64,000 nt of DNA from Cephalopachus bancanus (lineage: Eukaryota > Chordata > Mammalia > Primates > Tarsiidae), in NCBI GenBank assembly GCA_027257055.1, contig JAPVLO010000161.1, forward strand, positions 1,116,001-1,180,000. The letters run 5' to 3'. Shown here one piece after another: positions 11,798 through 23,382 of the stretch; position 1 is the stretch's first letter; every line of letters begins with the position of its first letter. Made by a program: the position numbers and the translations under genes. The notes under the pieces are model-generated. The model did not search any database and was not told where the DNA came from. It saw only the letters and a list, made by a program, of their open reading frames with translations.

Positions 11798-12387
11798 TAT
11801 ATGAGGGGGAAACCCCCAAAAACGAATTATTTTTTGGAGGGTGGGTCTCCTATAGTACAGGCTTCCCCTGCTAAGTAAGTGTTTTAGGGACTCATTGGCA
11901 TTAGTGCACCCGCTGGTGCTGTTTTGCGAGACTGCGTTCAACTTCAGTGAATTTTTTTTTTTGGAAATTCTTTCAACGCGTTTGCCCATTTCATGATGGG
12001 TGACTTACAAATACACCTGCCCACACGGCCCTGAGTGCTCAACAGTTTTTGACCAAAAATATAGCATGGTCCGTGTGCCCCACCCACCCTATTTACCTGA
12101 TCATGCCCTGAGCACCTTTTTTTTTTTTTTTTTGTCTCCCTGGATGAAAAAAGTCCTCAAAGGGAAAATTTTTGCCAATATGGAAGAGGTGAAACAAAAA
12201 ATGGCAGAAGCACTAAAAGGCATCAAAACTGACAAGCACAAAAACTATTTTGAGCAGTGGAGAAAGCATCTTGATAGGTGTATTGCATCAGAGAGTACTT
12301 TGAAGATGGCTGAAGTTTAAACATGTAAGAAGAAAAACACACTTTTAAATAAATTAACTCCGTGTTTTGGGGGTCCCCCCCCATATG
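11798..12387 (+). mobile_element. Internally deleted mariner element with both inverted ends
   Basis: The left end reads 'tatgagggggaaaccccc' then 'aaaaacgaatta' (11800-11829). The reverse complement of the right end (12352-12386) reads 'tatggggggggaccccc' then 'aaaacacggagtta'. The two are imperfect inverted repeats and start at a TA on the left, as expected for Tc1/mariner insertion. The element is only about 590 bp, against about 1.3 kb for an intact mariner. It keeps a 5' region and the last third of a transposase gene (11990-12320). The family name is not certain. Confidence 0.8.
12000..12320 (+). pseudogene. Mariner transposase C-terminal remnant
   Basis: Mariner transposases cut and paste DNA with a D,D34D catalytic triad. 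This 106-codon frame ends at a stop codon inside the right inverted repeat region. Residues 27-34 read PHPPYLPD, which matches the family's PHPPYSPD just before the third catalytic aspartate. The expected aspartate after 'APC/APS' is missing and the position is Leu-Ser-Thr instead. The downstream segment has the familiar 'VLKGK.FA..EEVKQK' then 'AEALKGI', 'FEQW' and 'RCIAS' pattern of mariner C-termini. A run of T's at 12119-12133 adds five phenylalanines. The N-terminal DNA-binding domain and the first two aspartates are absent, so the gene is dead. Seen: the motifs. Known: the family pattern. Inferred: a relic of an internally deleted copy. Confidence 0.85.
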
Positions 12388-12445
12388 TCTGCCTCTCCTG
12401 ACCTTGTAAAACTGCCATACCCTTTCAGATCCTTTAAAATAGACC

Positions 12446-12617
12446 TGGCTGGGCTCAGTGGCTCAGCCTGTAATCCCAGCACTTTGGGAGACCGAGACGA
12501 GTGGATTACCTGAACCCGAGGGTTCGAGACCACGCTGGGGTGGCTGTGAGTGTGCCACTGCACTCCAGCTTGGGCGACAGAGTGAGACTCGACTCAAAAA
12601 TAAAATAAAAGTAAAAA
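12446..12617 (+). mobile_element. Alu with internal deletion
   Basis: The left arm starts 'ggctgggctcagtggctcag' and runs to 'gttcgagaccacgctgggg', then jumps to the right-arm end 'tggctgtgagtgtgccactg'. About 120 bp including the middle A-linker are missing. The target duplication 'aaaatagacc' / 'aaaataggacc' lies at 12436-12445 and 12618-12628. The intact duplication means the deletion either predates insertion or is internal. Confidence 0.85.
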
Positions 12618-12629
12618 TAAAATAGGACC

Positions 12630-13588
12630 CAAGGTTTGTCCCTCTGGGAATTCTTCCTTGTCTAAACCAGGAAATCAGTCACTAACTTGGATTATTTTTG
12701 CCTTCTGTGTGTCATCTTATTATTGCAAGGATAGCATGATATTATAATGATTTGCTGAACTGTTGTCTTTTCAAGGACAAATTCATGACTTTTGGTATTT
12801 ATTTCTCTAGCATCTTCCACATTACAAATTATAATTACACATTACACATTATAAATGTTTGTTCAATTAGATGTCATTGAATTATTTAATTAACATGAGG
12901 ACCATAAAAAATTTCACTTAATTATTTAATTAATTTTTCTGTCCAGTGAGTATACTTAGACTCAGTTTTAAGTAAAACACCAAGAAATCTCATTTCCTTA
13001 GAAATGAAAAAAGAGTCAGGGATGAAGTGAGATTACTGAATAGAAAAATGCAAATGTCAAGCATCCAGTTTCACCTGTTCATTCAACTCAGTTTGAGAAT
13101 CAAACCCAGTAAAAGCACAAAGCCTCTTTTCAAAAAAACCTTATTCAGTTGTAAGATTGTTTCTCCTACAACAACTTGCCAGATTTTAGTTGCATTTAAA
13201 ATATATGTACTGCCTGTGTTTTCAGGAAACATATATAAATTAGACCTGTCCTTTGCACGGTTTAAAATATTATAGTAATTTCTCTAGGTGGAAGAAAGCA
13301 ACTTTTCCTTTAGTGAATTCATTCCTTTAACAGATGTCCATACAATTAATAGACTCCATGTGGGCATCTATGAATCTGACCTGGAAAACACCATGAATTT
13401 CTCTCTCATTATTCCCTAGCTGCTCTTAAATCTAACACTTAATATTAACCAGTCAGTTTTGATGCACATCTAGACTTTATTTGAAGGAACTAAAATAATA
13501 TTGGGTGCTATAATCTAAATGATCCAGCAGCCTCTAAACTGCAGAAACTCAAAAGTCTGAAACAAGACCAAACTCTCACATCTGTGCA
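12630..13588. other. Unassigned, AT-rich in part
   Basis: It contains repeated 'attacacattataa' words (12830-12855) and paired 'attatttaatta' words (12880-12935). No gene or repeat family is recognised. Confidence 0.4.
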
Positions 13589-13589
13589 G

Positions 13590-13770
13590 CATTTCACAGT
13601 TTACCAAACACATTTAACCCTATTACCTCATTTGATTGTTACAAGAATCTTTTGAAGTAAACAAAGCAAAAAGCATTATCTGCATTAATAAGAAAGTAAT
13701 AAAAGAACTGAGACACCGATGCCTCTATTTCTGATCTGATAGGCCCAAGTTCTTACAGTTAGCACTGCAG
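13590..13770 (-). repeat. MIR-family SINE (MIR3/MIRc-like), antisense
   Basis: 'gcatttcacagtttaccaaa', 'ttacctcatttgattgttac' and 'aagaactgagacaccgatgc' follow the order of an antisense MIR-type element. Confidence 0.65.
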
Positions 13771-14258
13771 GGACAGAAAGAACTCTTATTCTGCCTGACC
13801 AGAAATTCAGAGCTATTTTCCCTACCCATTCTGTTGCTCAGATTAAGGGTTGGCCATACTCCCCTGGGGTTGGTATCTTGCAGCCGACAGTAGAAGTCTT
13901 CTCAAAATTGCAGTCTCCAAGTAAAAGTGTGCTCTCACCATGCCATCCCGTTATTTTCTTTCTGGAATGTTGCTTCTAGCAAATGAGGGGGAAAATTGCC
14001 AGTGACAGCTTGATAAGTACCCCCAGCCTGGTCAACAGAGGTTACCTTCAGCCACTAGGTGGGAAGTGGTCTCCATGGAAACCCAGAAGCCAAACTATTT
14101 CTCAAATACTTCCCAACAGCAAGAGCTCAATTATAAACTTTGTCAAGAGTTTGAATGTGCTAAAAGTTGAGTCAGACCAGAGTCACACCTCTGAATTTAG
14201 GAGAAAGGTCTCCAAATGATCAAAAGGTGTATTTCTAAAATTGTCTTTTTGGTCAATC
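13771..14258. other. Unassigned, non-coding
   Basis: No repeat or gene is recognised. The 78-codon frame at 13983-14219 has no motif. Confidence 0.4.
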
Positions 14259-14304
<46 letters not shown>

Positions 14305-14320
14305 CTGAGAGAGAGAGAGA
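14259..14320. repeat. Compound (GT)n(GA)n microsatellite
   Basis: About ten GT units pass directly into about twenty GA units, interrupted once by 'ct'. Confidence 0.97.
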
Positions 14321-14336
14321 TGTCGAATATACTTTC

Positions 14337-14422
14337 AATCTCATTTGATACAACAATACCTCTACTTCACTGTCTCTCTAATCTCATTTGATACAACAAT
14401 ACTTCTACTTCACTGTCTCTCC
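14337..14422. repeat. 43-bp tandem duplication
   Basis: Two head-to-tail copies (14337-14379 and 14380-14422) begin 'aatctcatttgatacaacaa' and end 'cttcactgtctctc'. They differ at one internal base and at the last base. The pair lies 16 bp after the GT/GA microsatellite. Confidence 0.95.
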
Positions 14423-15105
14423 TGAATTCAGAATTTTGGTAATACCTTATAGGTGAAGAAGTGTTACAATGAAGATATTAGAAAAATACTGTAACCCAAA
14501 TTTCTTGTGTGGAATCCAAATGGAACCTACTTCATAATAAATATAACTTTCATTATGCAGTCCCTTGATATTTCACATTAATGGATCAGTGAGTCTACAG
14601 AACACCCCAGGAAAATAACGCACTTTTTTTGCCAGATACTCTCCATAATCAAGAAAATGCAGTTACTCTCTATTTTTTTCCAAGCACCTGGAATACAAAA
14701 GAGACATCTGATCAATTGCTTATTCAGTCCTTCCTCAAATGCCAATAGCTTGCCCTACGATAAAAGATTTTTTCACAGGACCTCATATTCCTTAAGAAGG
14801 ACCGGCTATAGGCAGTTTTCTAGCTCTAAGACTCCATTAGTTAGTGTTTTGCTTTGCACAAAATAAGTAGATCATTGGCCTAAATGTTTCTACTTGAAAT
14901 AAGATGCCTGAAAGAATCCAAATATAGACAAATGCAGGTATGAGTAAAGGTAAAAAAATAAGATATAATTAACTCAGTCATTCATGGTAGGATTGTCTAC
15001 AACTTGTGTTTAGTACCAAGCAGGTAACCTCACGTTTTCCTGCTTCTGGACTGCTCACCTAAATTGCTGGGATCTAAGCAGATGATATAATTTTAATGAT
15101 AGAAA
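14423..15105. other. Unassigned, non-coding
   Basis: No gene or repeat is recognised. Confidence 0.4.
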
Positions 15106-15119
15106 GTCATTGTAAGAGC

Positions 15120-15620
15120 TTGGATCACTCATTTGTTGCTGTGTAACAAAAACTACCCCAAAGCCCAATGGCCTGAAGTTTATTATTTTTCAGAGTTGGG
15201 TGGATCATCTCAAAGTTTCATCGATCCATATGCTGTTGACTGAAATCACTTATGTAACTTCATTCAGCTGGGAGCTTGGCTAGGGTTAAAACATCCACAA
15301 TGACTTCACTCGCATGCTCATGTGTGGTAGCCATAATGTCTGGAGGTTGGTGGGTTCTTGCTTTCCATCAAATTATCCAGATTCTGACCATAGGGGTTCA
15401 TGAGGGCAAAAGCTGAAGCTACCCAAACTTTTAGGGACTAGACCCAGACTGGCACAGTGTTATTTCCACCCTATTTTGTTGGTCAAAGCAAGTTAAAGGT
15501 CAGGCAAGATTTGAGGGAAGGAGAGAAAGAGTATACCTCTTAATGGGAAGAGTTGCCTATGCATACAGGGATGGGTTATGGAAGGAGCTATTTGTGGCCA
15601 TTTTTGGAGACAACCTACCA
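15120..15620 (-). mobile_element. MLT1-like (MaLR) LTR, antisense
   Basis: Phrases such as 'tttgttgctgtgtaacaaaa', 'ggcacagtgttatttccacc', 'ggtcaaagcaagttaaaggt' and 'tttgtggccatttttggaga' are in the order of an old LTR element on the minus strand. Internal MaLR-like sequence follows directly, supporting an LTR. The subfamily is not certain. Confidence 0.6.
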
Positions 15621-16470
15621 CAGTCTGCCCTAAAGTCACAACAATTTATATGCCTCCTATGTGCAAATTTCACCCTCTACCCCAAAGACCTTCAGTCTCA
15701 TTCAAACAGTGCCTCAGGCTCAGGCCCAAAAGCCAGGACTTAAACCAAGTCTGGATATGGCTAGAGTTCTCGGGTATGGTTCCTTTGGTATGGAGACTTG
15801 GAAACAAAACAATAACAAACATCACCCAAGTTATCAACCCTCCTTCCCACACAAAGCCGCTCAACATAAACGGTGAAATAAAAACAGAATAACCACAACT
15901 GATATGTGTGGAAAAAGTGTCTGTCATTAGGGCCAGGCTTTATACTCTGGGAGTAGTTCTCTAATCCATAGTATTCTGCTCTAGGGTCTGCTCTCAGAGC
16001 TCTTGGCTCTGCCCTTAGAGTCATTCTTTCTTTTGCAAGAAGAAAGCATTCTCAGCCAGCTTCCTGCTAATACGTAATCTTGGGCACCCAGAGGACTTCT
16101 GCCATTCTGAAATTTTCATTTTAATCCAAGCAGGGGTATTTTGCTGGTACTATTATTTGAAAACTTTGTGGATTTCCTATGAATCTTAGTGGGGTTCAGT
16201 CCATGGCCCCAAAGCCACATCCATAATTCCCTCTGAGACTTACTTTACTCTACTTTGTGTCTGTTGGCTGATATGGGATAGCATATGAGATTCCTTTATG
16301 ATTCTTAGACAATCTATTGTCTAGCTTTGACGGTCTACTAGCACCACCTTAGATCTTACAGAGGTTTTAAAAGGAGATCTTGCAACCCAGATTCAAAAGG
16401 AACACACCAGCATTCTCACTGGGAGGAGTGCTATGAAGCACATGGGTGGAGGCATTACTGGTGCTATCTT
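15621..16470 (-). mobile_element. MaLR (MLT1-type) internal region, antisense
   Basis: 'cacagtctgccctaaagtca', 'tctcgggtatggttcctttg', 'gtctagctttgacggtctac' and 'cattctcactgggaggagtg' match the antisense interior of nonautonomous MaLR elements. No second LTR was found to the right, so the provirus is partial. The overlapping short frames (15543-16024) are parts of this interior and are not genes. Confidence 0.6.
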
Positions 16471-16479
16471 TGGGAGCAA

Positions 16480-16640
16480 TATACTACAGAGTTAAAAGGG
16501 ACCTTAGAGGTTGTATAGTCATACTCATTTTGGACCAAAATACACCTGTTTTAGAGATTAAAAATTCAAGGCCGAAAGAGAAGAAAGGAATTGACCACAA
16601 TCATAAAACCAGTTGTTAACAAAGCAAGAAAGAAATATCT
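16480..16640. repeat. Old SINE/L2-like remnant
   Basis: 'agttaaaagggaccttagag' then 'ttttagagattaaaaattca' resembles an ancient mammalian repeat with the 'agggaccttagaggtcatc' phrase. The class is uncertain. Confidence 0.35.
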
Positions 16641-16937
16641 TACTTGTATGAAGGTTCAGAGTGCTTTCTACTATGTTTTTTCCTATGCTTACTTGGAAAA
16701 AAAAAACCTGCTTTAAAACACATTATTAAGCATACCAAAAATAAATTACCTTTGAAATATATTCTTTTAAAATCATAACATTATCTTCCTTTAATATGCA
16801 GAATAGAGTTGACTGTAGCAGAAAGATATAATATCAGAGAACAGCAATCAACACAAAGCAGGAAACCAAGTTCCCCTTGTAGTTTTAGAACATCTGAAGG
16901 AAAAAAAATGCCATGCAGTTGGGGTTATAAGGATGTT

Positions 16938-17270
16938 ACCTTTCATTCATTTTTCATCTGTTCATGCAACAAATGCTTTTTAAGCACCTTCTATAAGTCA
17001 GACTATACTCTCCACACTGGAGATTGGCCTTTGAGACCCTCACTAGGTAGGGATGTGGGTAAGTGGCAGCTGGAAATAGAAACATGTAGTGAGAACAGAG
17101 CAAGCAATTTTACCTGGAGCCACCGAACAATGTCTTGTAGAAGCAGGAGCAGAAATTCATTAGGGGTTGGTAACTGCAGAGAGACTAGGAGATCAGAGAT
17201 GGTTTACAGTTGGATACAGTTAGAATGCAATGTGAATGATGGGCAGGAATGGGAGGGAGACTCTAGGGAA
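16938..17270 (-). repeat. L2 LINE 3' region, antisense (degenerate)
   Basis: 'catttttcatctgttcatgc' plus 'aacaaatgctttttaagcac' is a degraded antisense L2 terminus. The sequence to 17270 continues in an L2-like manner. The 155-codon frame over 16809-17276 is therefore not supported as a gene. Confidence 0.45.
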
Positions 17271-17279
17271 ATTTAAAAC

Positions 17280-20200
17280 ATCATGCAGCACTTTGAGTTG
17301 GACAAGAAAGCTGCAGAGTTAGTAGCTTTATAAGCAGGCGTGGAAAAAAACAAAACAAAACACAGTAGTTTTGGTACCAACCTTAAATCAGAGTTTTTAC
17401 CCAGGCTTAGAATTTCCAATTTATTGGTCAACATAATATCTACTCAACCAAGTGGGCTTTTGCCTTATTTTATTTTATTTTTAAATGTTCCCTATGGTAA
17501 CACAACCTAGTAATGAGAACCATGGTCAGAAGTATTTGAGGGAGGCAGCTCAGAAAAGTGACACATGGTCATAAAATCAGTTAATCTTAGCAAAGACACA
17601 TGAGTGCTGAGAAAGTGACCACACTGAATACACCTACATTCTCCATTTGGGTCATGCCTTTTACTTAAAAAAGCATCTAAAATTTTCTTTAAAATCGTAC
17701 ATCCAGGCTTCAGGATCATTGCCATGAGACAGTTGGAACAGAAGTTGTAGAACACGCTTTAAGCAAAGCGAGTATACATTATTTGAAAACATCATTCATT
17801 TTTAGAACCTGCAGCATTTCACCAAATGAACATTAGAGATCATTTAGCTGAAAATCTGCTGCAAGTTAAAAAACAAAGAAACAAAACAGCTAAATGATTC
17901 TGTGCCCAGATAAACCTGGGCAGGGTGACTTTGTTCAGATCTGTTCAACCTCCAAAGGATGGCTACCTGTTTAACCTCAGCCATGACTCATAACAAGGCT
18001 GGGGGCCAGACTCGTCATATTCTCAAAGAGGCAATCAAGTTGCCTAGCAAAGAAAACAGAGGCAGCGAGAGGGTACAATGCCATGAAATAAATTAGAATG
18101 AACATCCCATTTTTATCTCCATGGCAGTCAGCCCATTCCATTCTTTGCATGCTATTTTCATATGTTAACAGCAGTTTGAGAGCTGAATAGGAAGAGGGGA
18201 GGAAGGGTTTAAGGGAACGGGAGGAAAAGAGAGAGAGAGTGAGAGAGAAGCACTATTAATCCAAACCTGATAAAACTCAGTTGTGTCTATTGAAACCGAA
18301 TATTGCTGGAAATTGATTCGGGGCCTGCCATGAAAATGATGGCAGTACCCTCACTTATCCTGACCCTCTCTGCTTCTCTTTTTGACTTTGCCTCCATGGT
18401 CTGCGAGTGAAGATGTTAGTATTTCCCTGGGCCTTCTCCAGGGATCTGACCATTTGGGGCTATGTGACTCTGATCTGGGTCTTGGGACGTTTCTGGTGGA
18501 GGGAAGAGGGGCTCTCACTTCTCACCCTCCCAACCCCAAAGACTCAGAGGTCCTCCACTCACACGTCTCTCTGGTCTCCCACTCTGACGAAACACTGCAG
18601 AAAGCATGATGCCTCATGACGGGCTGGGTGCCAGGAACTGAGATCACGTTAGAAAATGGCCAGTTTCAATGGCAGATTTTGTCCATTAAAACCTATTACT
18701 AGTTCCCTCCCAGAGCCCAGCTGGTTCCATTATAGAAAATTGGAGTGAAATGATGTCAGATCTGTGCCATAAAAATGAATAGGAATCTTGCTTTTCATTA
18801 TTTTAAATTGCAGATTGTTGCACTGATATGTATTTATTTTTGTCATTTCTCTCTGGCCCTGGCTGAGGGTCTGACCCTTGAGTAATGAATAAACAGAAAG
18901 ACACATGTTGGCACTTGAGCCTTGCCTGTGTCACTCCGGTTTTTCCTTCCCGTTTGTGACAAATTCAAAAAATGCAACACTCTTAAATGGGTTTATAATC
19001 TGTACTCTTTTAAACTGTCACTCAATCTCTGTCTCAGAAAATAGGCTATTGAAACTAAGGAGGAAATATTTCATAGGGACTTCAACACTGCAAACTTGTG
19101 TTTAGGCTTAGAGGCAGTCCTTTGGTAGCTTTAGAATTAAAATAAGAATTTGGAGTAATTGTTGCTTATTGAGATAAAGGAGGCTCATTTGGAAATGCCA
19201 AATGTACTTTAGCAGCCTTAAAAATGATGACTTCTTTTGTTTGGCCATAATCAAGTTTTTTACATGTTTCTTTCAGACCAGGATTTTTACAGGATGAATC
19301 TCAAGAGTGGGTGAAAGGGCAAAGAAACAGTGACTATAATAGTAATGACTGTGGGTACATTTTAAAGTCTTTTATTGTTAAAAAAAATTTTTATATCTTG
19401 TTGATCTAGTACTTAAGTGGCTACTGAGAGTATAAGGACCCAAAATATAACAAGTCCTAGAGTTACAAGAGATATGAGAAGCAGTTGAAGTGCTTTAGGG
19501 ATAAGAGAACTTACACCCCAGGGCATCCTTGATTTTCAGGAAAATGTACAACTCACAATTGCCTGTAGAGCTTTAGAATCATAGAGCAATACAGACAAAA
19601 AGGCCTGGAAAACAAATAATAATTGTTTGCATTTAAAAATTACAAAACACTGTTGTTCCCAGAGATGCAGAAAAGGTCCACATACTTTCTTCCCAGCTTA
19701 TTAATTAAAGAGTGTGACTAGTAGATTTCAGGTAAGACGGTGGCATAAGTAGCAACCACAGAAACGTCCTCCACTTAGTCCTATCCTACTGGGTAAAAGA
19801 GAATTCACTCTTACTAGCAATGGTCACAGTAAAACACAGAATCTGGCCTGCCCCTGAATAGGCTCCATCTTTACATTCAGTCTTATGGCCAGTGAGGTTA
19901 AAAGCCTGGGCTTCAGAGTGAGGGCTATGATTTTCCCACTGCCAACTTTGAATGTGAGAAATGAAGAAATGTCAAAAATTCCTTATTCCCCCAAATCAAA
20001 GTAAATCCTACCCTGAGCTCTTTGCTGGCAAGGTGTTGAGAAAGTCAATCCTGGTCATTATTGGAACCCCCTACCCCTAAATTCATGACCATGTGAGAGA
20101 AATTTGGGGCTTCATAAAGCCTAGAACATTTAGGAAGCCTTTGAAAATTTAGGTCTATGCTGGTCATTCATGATATGGACAGATTTCCGCTTTTGTTTTG

Positions 20201-20560
20201 GTTTCCCTGAGTGCAGAGGCCCTCGCGTGATTGCATGTTCCCCACTATGCGTCAGGGTTGAAGCGGGATTTTTGCAGAGACTGGAACCTCTCCATGTCCA
20301 GCCCTCATGGCTTAGCTATGAGCCAAGTTCATTCATCTCTGAGCTCCACCAAGTTGCCGGGAAGTCTAATAGCAATTAGCAGTTCTCTTCTCAGTCTAGG
20401 AGATGTGCTTCCTTTCGCATATTGGCCAATTGTATCTTTCTTTTCAAGCTTATTCATCCAGTCTTTCCCTTCTGGGAAGTTTTTCTGCCAGTAGCCTTTA
20501 GAAGCACAACAGATACTCCCACCCCCCCTTGTTGGAAGAAGGAGATGAAATTTGAAAGTT
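17280..20560. other. Repeat-poor unique block, no gene seen
   Basis: Over 3 kb without a confident transposable element, which is unusual in this window. It includes GA-rich sequence at 18190-18250 and a stretch at 18640-18870 rich in 'taaattgcagattgttgc'-like non-repetitive sequence. Short frames at 18382-18619 overlap on two frames and carry no motif. The block could contain conserved regulatory sequence, but that needs alignment. Confidence 0.5.
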
Positions 20561-20564
20561 TTAA

Positions 20565-20755
20565 AGCATTTTCCTAAATCTGGGTTTACGTTCTGACTCC
20601 ATCACTTACTAGCTTTGGGACTTTGGAAAAGTTAAACAAGGTCTCTGGGCATTCATTTTTTTTTAAAGTGGCATAATTTCAGTGCCAATATCATAAGATA
20701 ACTGTGACAATTAAATTTTTAAAAAGCATGTACATTTCTTAGCTCGGCGCATACA
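20565..20755 (+). repeat. MIR SINE
   Basis: 'ctgactccatcacttactag', 'ctttgggactttggaaaagt' and 'gataactgtgacaattaaat' match the MIR core and tail. Confidence 0.7.
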
Positions 20756-21220
20756 AGAAACACTCACAAAAGATTACGTGCCAAGATGGAATTGAGGCTT
20801 AACCATTCATTAGGCTGTGCACTTCAGATCTCAAATGGGGTAACTCTCCTGAACCAACAATACTTTTGAAACCAGCTGGTGATCTTCACCAGGAGGTGCC
20901 AATATCAAAAAACAGGCTCCTAGAAATAAGGTGTCTCCCTGCAACTTGTTCTTCAGTTAGAGCCCAGGCAGGACACACTACAGAAGGTAGATGGTAGATT
21001 CATAGTCCATCTTGTGGCTCTAGATGTGAATAATTTTCTTTATGAATAATGACACCATGCTCATGGGCTCGGAGAGCTTCACCTACACCCAAAATGACTT
21101 TCTATCTCAGCTCAATATGGAATTTTCCAACACAACTCATGAAGAATTGTTTTTCAAACAAAGGTTATGCAAATAATGCATATAAATATTTAAGGATGCA
21201 GTCTTCGGAGAAATAGTTTA
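20756..21220. other. Unassigned, non-coding
   Basis: No gene or repeat is recognised before the MaLR provirus. Confidence 0.4.
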
Positions 21221-21225
21221 TCTGG

Positions 21226-21629
21226 TGTATTAGTCTATTTTTCATTGCTATAAAGGAATACTTGAGGCTGGGTTATTTATAAAGAAAAGATGCCTATTTC
21301 GCTCATGGTTCTACATAGCACAGACATCCACTTGGCTTCTGGTGAGGCCCCAGAAAGCTTCTCCTTTTGGTGAATGGCAAGGAGAGATGGCAATGTCATG
21401 TGGTGAGAACAGAAGCAAGAGAGAGGAGGGAGGTGTCAGGCTCTTTTAAACAACTGCCTCTTGTGTGAACTAATAAAACAAGAACTCATTCATTACTGCA
21501 AGAATGGCACCAAGCCATTCATGAGGGATTTTCCATGACTCAATCACCTTTCACTATGCACCAGCTCCAACGTTGGGGGGATCACATTTCAACATGAGAT
21601 TTAGAGGGACGGTCATCCAAACTATATTA
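21226..21629 (-). repeat. MaLR LTR, first copy on +
   Basis: It runs from 'tgtattagtc' to 'ccaaactatatta'. It is uninterrupted and about 404 bp long. In element orientation this is the 3' LTR, because the provirus reads on the minus strand. Confidence 0.9.
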
Positions 21630-22910
21630 TTCTGCCCTTGGTGCTCCAAATCTCGTGTCCTCACATGGCAAAATACAATCATGCTGTCTTACTAGTCCCC
21701 AGAGATCTTAACTCATTTCGGCATCAACTCAGTCTAAAGTCTCATCTGAGACTCAAGGCAAGTTTCTTCCACCTGTGAGACTGTAAGATAAAAAAAAATA
21801 CGTTATTTATTTCCTAGATATTATGGTGGTACGTTCATTGTTTGCACATTCCCATTCCAAAAGAGAGAAATCAGCCAAAACGGGGGACAACAGGCCCCAC
21901 ACAAGTCTACAATCCAGCAGGACAGACATTTTATCTTAAAGCTACAAAATAATCCTTGATTCCAAGTCCCACATCCTGGGCAAACTGGTGCAAGAGTGGG
22001 CTCTAAGGCCTCCCAGGCAGCCCTACCCCTGTGGGTTTTCTGGGCACAGTCTATGTGGCTTCTCTCTCTGTAGCTTTTTCAAGCTGACGATGCACGCTAT
22101 CAGTGGCTCCACCATTCTGGATCTGGAGGGTAGCAGCCCAGCTCCTACAAATCCACTAGGCAGTGTCCCATTGGAGACTCTGTGTGAGGTCTCCAGTCCC
22201 ATATTTCCTCTTGACTCCACTCCAGTAGAGGCTCTCTTCTGGACCTTTGCCCCTGCAGCAGGCTTCTGCCTGGACACCCAGGCTTCTGGATATACCCTGG
22301 GAAATCTAGGTGGAAGCTCCCAAGTCTTCTTCACCTTTGCATTCTGTGTGCCTGGAGGCTTAACAGCACCTGGAAACCACCAAGGCTTATACTTGTGCCC
22401 TCATAGCAGCAGTTCAAGTTATATATGGGGTCCTCTGAGCTACAACTGGAGCCAGGACAGCAGGGCTGCAGAGAGCAGTGTCCCAAAGAGGTGGAAGACA
22501 GTGGTGACCCAGGGTTGGCCCCCAAAACCATTTTATCCTCCAAGGCCTGTGAGCCTTTGATGGGAAGAGCAACCTTGAAGTATCCTGAACTGCTTTCTAA
22601 GCCTTTTCCCGTTATCTTGAATATTAACACCTGGCTACCTTTTAGTCAAGCTAATCTCATCAGCAAGAGGTTGCTCAGCAGGCCACCTGCATTTTTCTCC
22701 TCTAGATTTCTCTCCTGAAAATTCTCTTTCCTTCTCTACCACATGGCCAGCCTGCAAATTCTCCAAATTTTAATGCTCTGCTTCCATGTTAATTATAAGT
22801 TCCAATTTTAAGTCTTTTTTTTTTTTTTTGCTTCCAAATCTGATCGTAGGCTGTTAGAAGCAGTCACATCACTTTCTGAATACTTTGCTATTTAGAAATT
22901 TCTTTCACAA

Positions 22911-23218
22911 GGCTGGACACAGTGGCTCATGCCTGTAATCCCAGAATTTTAGGAGGCAGAGGTGGGAAGATTGCTTGAGCCCAGGAGTTCGAAATCAGCC
23001 TAGGCAACATAGCAAGACCCTATCTCTACAAACAAATTTAAAAAAAAGTTTGTGTGACGGCATGCACCTATAGTTCCAGCTACTCAAGAAGCAGAGGCAG
23101 AAGGATAGCCTGAACCCAAGAGATTGAGTCTGTGGTGAGCCACAGTCATGCCATTGCACTCCAGCCTGGGTGACAGAGTGTGACCCTGTCAGTAAATAAA
23201 TAAATAAGTAAATATTTA
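22911..23218 (+). mobile_element. AluJ-like older Alu inside the MaLR interior
   Basis: 'ggctggacacagtggctcat' with 'gcctgtaatcccag' (the CG-derived 'catgcc', not the lineage 'cagcc' form), middle 'tctctacaaacaaatttaaa' and 3' end 'gggtgacagagtgtgaccct'. It is closer to the ancestral primate AluJ than to the other copies here. An L1 3' end follows it directly. Confidence 0.85.
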
Positions 23219-23382
23219 AGACTGGTGATTGGGAGAAACTGCTAGGGGAGGGAGGGGCATACCTCATCAACAAGGGTAACTGCATGATCAATGTTTGTAT
23301 ACCTAACCCTGAACTGTACCCCACATCTTTATAACAAATAAATAAATTAATAAAATAAATAAATAATAAATATTTAAAAGAA
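23219..23382 (+). mobile_element. Short L1 3' end directly downstream of the AluJ
   Basis: 'gggagaaactgctaggggag', 'cctaaccctgaactgtaccc' and 'cacatctttataacaaataa' plus an A-rich tail is the sense version of the L1 3'UTR seen antisense at 8678 and 35197. Only about 160 bp is present. The MaLR word 'agaaatttctt' occurs before the Alu (22894-22904) and after this tail (23380-23390), so the two elements share one flanking duplication. Confidence 0.85.

Noticed and set aside
12000..12320. Possible domesticated mariner transposase gene
   Set aside because: Only the C-terminal third remains, a catalytic aspartate is missing and a T-run has inserted phenylalanines. No host exon is visible nearby.
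16809..17276. 155-codon open frame
   Set aside because: It overlaps degenerate antisense L2 sequence and shows no motif.
21988..22560. 190-codon open frame
   Set aside because: It lies in the antisense interior of a nonautonomous MaLR provirus, which encodes no known protein on that strand.
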